The position numbers and the translations under genes are program-made. 7,837 nucleotides of DNA from Bacteroidota bacterium (lineage in GTDB: Bacteria; Bacteroidota; Rhodothermia; Rhodothermales; JAAAOL01): positions 1 to 7,837 of the forward strand of contig JAAAOL010000060.1 in assembly GCA_009908885.1 (NCBI GenBank). The letters are read 5' to 3'. The first letter of the stretch is position 1. Every line of letters starts with the position of its first letter. Positions 6,252-7,837 of the stretch are shown here, one piece after another. The notes under the pieces were generated by a model that searched no databases, had not been told where the DNA came from, and was given only the letters and a program-made list of their open reading frames with translations.

Positions 6252-6268
6252 CGCACTTGTGCCCACCG
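6245..6268. repeat. Intergenic dyad motif, copy 2
   Basis: This 24-nt segment differs from 3807-3830 only at two G-to-A positions. It contains the same inverted repeat, GCAC-TT-GTGC (6253-6262). It lies 117 nt upstream of the surface-protein start and 19 nt past the stop of the membrane-protein gene, overlapping the terminator stem at 6245-6251. Confidence 0.6.
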
Positions 6269-6287
6269 CTCAGATCGTCCGGGTTCA

Positions 6288-6830
6288 TCACCTGTCGGCG
6301 GCGCCCGTCGCGTAGCCCGGGAGCAGCAGCAGGCCCAGGAAGCAGAGCATCGCGGCGACGCAGAAGAGGTAGGCGATGACGAGGTCGTAGTCGAGCAGGC
6401 CCGTCCGCGCCAGCAGGAAGTGCCAGTCGTGCTCGGCGCCGGGGAGCAGTTCCAGCGCCTGCCGCCGGGCGTCGGCCACGCCCACGCTCACGTCGATGCA
6501 GTTCTGGCCGAGCCAGAGGAGCCCCACCTGCATGCCCAGGACGGAACGGTACTGCCAGAAATGCACGGCCACCACCGCGGGCACGAGCACCTGCAGGATC
6601 GTACCACCCGCGGCGTGCAGAAACGGCCCGAGGGCGGCGAAGCAGAGGTGCCCGGCCTCGTGGATGAGCAGGTTGAGCCCGAAGAGCGGATGCGTCTTGC
6701 CCCACGTGGTGGCCGCGTAGAGGCACAGCGGCAGCAGCGCCAGCGACGTTCCCCAGACCTGCACCCATTCCGGAAGCAGCGCCCGCCCGAGGGACGGGGC
6801 CATCGTCTTTCCTTCACCGACCGGCTTCAT
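6288..6830 (-). CDS. Small multi-pass membrane protein with HEAGH motif (M50-like, putative metalloprotease)
   Basis: This is a 180-aa integral membrane protein with hydrophobic segments at about 25-42, 50-69, 73-92, 96-112 and 151-171. The second carries HEAGH (57-61), the HExxH zinc-binding and catalytic pattern found inside the membrane in site-2-type (M50) proteases. It is followed by LCFAALGPFLHAAGGTILQV, and later by ADARRQALELLPGAEHDW (119-136), where His134 and Asp136 or Asp120 could supply further ligands. Small uncharacterised membrane proteins with this HEAGH, GGT-Q and ADAR...HDW layout are familiar to me, but no substrate is known, so proteolysis is an inference. No PDZ domain is present. 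The start is uncertain: ATG at 6830 has no Shine-Dalgarno sequence, while the internal ATG at 6803 (171 aa) follows GAAGGAAAG at good spacing. A terminator follows the gene, which is divergent from the aminotransferase. Confidence 0.8.
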   Translation of the reverse strand: MKPVGEGKTMAPSLGRALLPEWVQVWGTSLALLPLCLYAATTWGKTHPLFGLNLLIHEAGHLCFAALGPFLHAAGGTILQVLVPAVVAVHFWQYRSVLGMQVGLLWLGQNCIDVSVGVADARRQALELLPGAEHDWHFLLARTGLLDYDLVIAYLFCVAAMLCFLGLLLLPGYATGAADR

Positions 6831-6930
6831 GAGTGCTCGTGCATTTTCGAAAGGAGAAGCGACGCCGTATGTTGCGTCACGGTCCGCCCCCGGACCGCCG
6901 ACGCCCGATCATCAACCGGACTCTCGTATC

Positions 6931-7837
6931 GTGAAGCCCCTCGCCGACCGGACGCAGCACCTGCGCCAGAGTGACATCCGTGCCATCACCCAGCGCGTCA
7001 ACGCCGTAGACGGCATCAACCTGGGCCAGGGCATCTGCGACCTGCCCACACCCGCGCCGCTGCGCCAGCGCGCCCGGCAGGCCATCGACGGCGAACCCGC
7101 CATCTACTCACATTTCGCCGGAATCACCCAACTCCGCTCATCCATCGCCGAAAAAGCGCGGACGTACAACCAGATTCCGGTGCGGTCGGACGACGAGGTG
7201 ATGGTCAGCGTCGGCTCGACGGGCGCGTTCGTGACGGCCATCTTCGCGCTCCTGGAGGCGGGCGACGAGGTCATCCTGCTCGAACCGTTCTACGGCTACC
7301 ATCGCAATTTGCTACGCCTCGTGGACGCCGCGCTCGTCTACGTGCCCCTGCGGCAGCCCGACTGGTCGATCGACCTCGACGCCATCGCCGAGGCCATCAC
7401 GCCGAAGACCAAGGCCATCGTCATCAATACGCCCGGGAATCCTCATGGTACGGTCTGGACGCGTCAGGAGCTAGGCGACCTGCTTGCCCTGCTCCAGGCG
7501 CACGACGTCTATGCTATCACGGACGAGATTTACGAGTATATGCTCTATGACGACCACGAGCATGTGTCTCTGGCGTCGCTGCCCGGGGCGTACGAGCGCA
7601 CCGTGACGCTCTCCGGGTTCTCCAAAACCTACAACATGACGGGCTGGCGGCTCGGCTACGCGGTGGCGCCACCACCGATTATCGAGAAGATGGGCCTGCT
7701 GAACGACCTGTTCTACATCTGCGCTCCGACGCCTCTGCAGCACGGCGTGGCGGCGGCGTTCGAGATGGACGATGCGTACTTCGACGAACTGCAGGCGGAA
7801 TACACCCGGCGGCGGGAGTTGATGTGCACGACGCTGG
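6931..7837 (+). CDS. PLP-dependent class I/II aminotransferase (partial, C-terminus off the right edge)
   Basis: This is the first 302 residues of a fold-type I aminotransferase (aspartate aminotransferase superfamily, usually about 390 aa). It should move amino groups between an amino acid and a 2-oxo acid in the cytoplasm. The N-terminal part reads INLGQGICDLPTPAPLRQRA, then IYSHFAGITQLRSSIAEK, the pattern of kynurenine/methionine/aspartate-type enzymes. The phosphate-binding region is SVGSTGAF (93-100). NTPGNPHG (167-174) supplies Asn170, TDEIYEYM has Asp198 and Tyr201 for PLP contacts, and SGFSKTYNMTGWRLGY (228-243) holds the Schiff-base Lys232 and Arg240. The usual NPTG is NPHG here. I took GTG at 6931 because family members start close to KPLADRTQHLRQSDIRAIT. 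The frame is open back to ATG at 6829, which would add 34 Pro/Ser-rich residues. The exact substrate cannot be told. Confidence 0.92.
   Translation, partial: MKPLADRTQHLRQSDIRAITQRVNAVDGINLGQGICDLPTPAPLRQRARQAIDGEPAIYSHFAGITQLRSSIAEKARTYNQIPVRSDDEVMVSVGSTGAFVTAIFALLEAGDEVILLEPFYGYHRNLLRLVDAALVYVPLRQPDWSIDLDAIAEAITPKTKAIVINTPGNPHGTVWTRQELGDLLALLQAHDVYAITDEIYEYMLYDDHEHVSLASLPGAYERTVTLSGFSKTYNMTGWRLGYAVAPPPIIEKMGLLNDLFYICAPTPLQHGVAAAFEMDDAYFDELQAEYTRRRELMCTTL

Noticed and set aside
6172..6768. Alternative minus-strand open frame of 198 codons over the HEAGH gene
   Set aside because: Arg/Ala/Gly-rich shadow with no hydrophobic pattern. The overlapping frame has transmembrane segments and the HEAGH motif.
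1..7837. Defence island, toxin-antitoxin pair, prophage or insertion sequence
   Set aside because: No matching domains, terminal repeats or gene arrangement were seen on either strand.

Overview
This is a high-GC window with strong coding bias. It most likely comes from Rhodothermota, the Salinibacter/Rhodothermus branch near Bacteroidota. The best clue is the long surface protein at 4007-6127, which ends in a type IX secretion (Por) C-terminal sorting domain. None of the five start codons whose upstream sequence can be judged cleanly has a convincing Shine-Dalgarno sequence, which also fits that group. The assignment is by inference; no database search was possible.

Layout. Positions 1-3350 on the minus strand hold a tripartite efflux operon, transcribed right to left: a TolC-family outer-membrane factor (3350-1965), a MacA/HlyD-type membrane-fusion adaptor (1918-491) and a MacB/LolD-type ABC ATPase (345 to beyond the left edge). 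The permease is presumably further left. The 145-bp gap between adaptor and ATPase is almost wholly made of 7-bp tandem repeats in two arrays of opposite orientation. They touch the adaptor stop codon on one side and come within 2 nt of the ATPase start codon on the other. Positions 3351-4006 are non-coding apart from tRNA-Ser(UGA) (minus, 3755-3669), which has its own rho-independent terminator at 3648-3613. The minus strand continues at 6127-4007 with a 706-aa secreted surface protein. After a 160-bp spacer comes a small multi-pass membrane protein with an HEAGH zinc-protease-like motif (6830-6288), followed by a terminator hairpin. The plus strand has only the right-edge gene: a PLP-dependent class I aminotransferase from 6931 to beyond the edge, divergent from the membrane protein.

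How the parts work together. The efflux genes should form one trans-envelope pump. The other genes look like independent units. The most unusual content is non-coding: the paired heptad arrays inside the pump operon, and a 24-nt dyad-bearing motif found twice at 22/24 identity, plus one weaker copy. All three copies lie in intergenic DNA upstream of minus-strand genes. I found no defence system, CRISPR array, insertion sequence or prophage.
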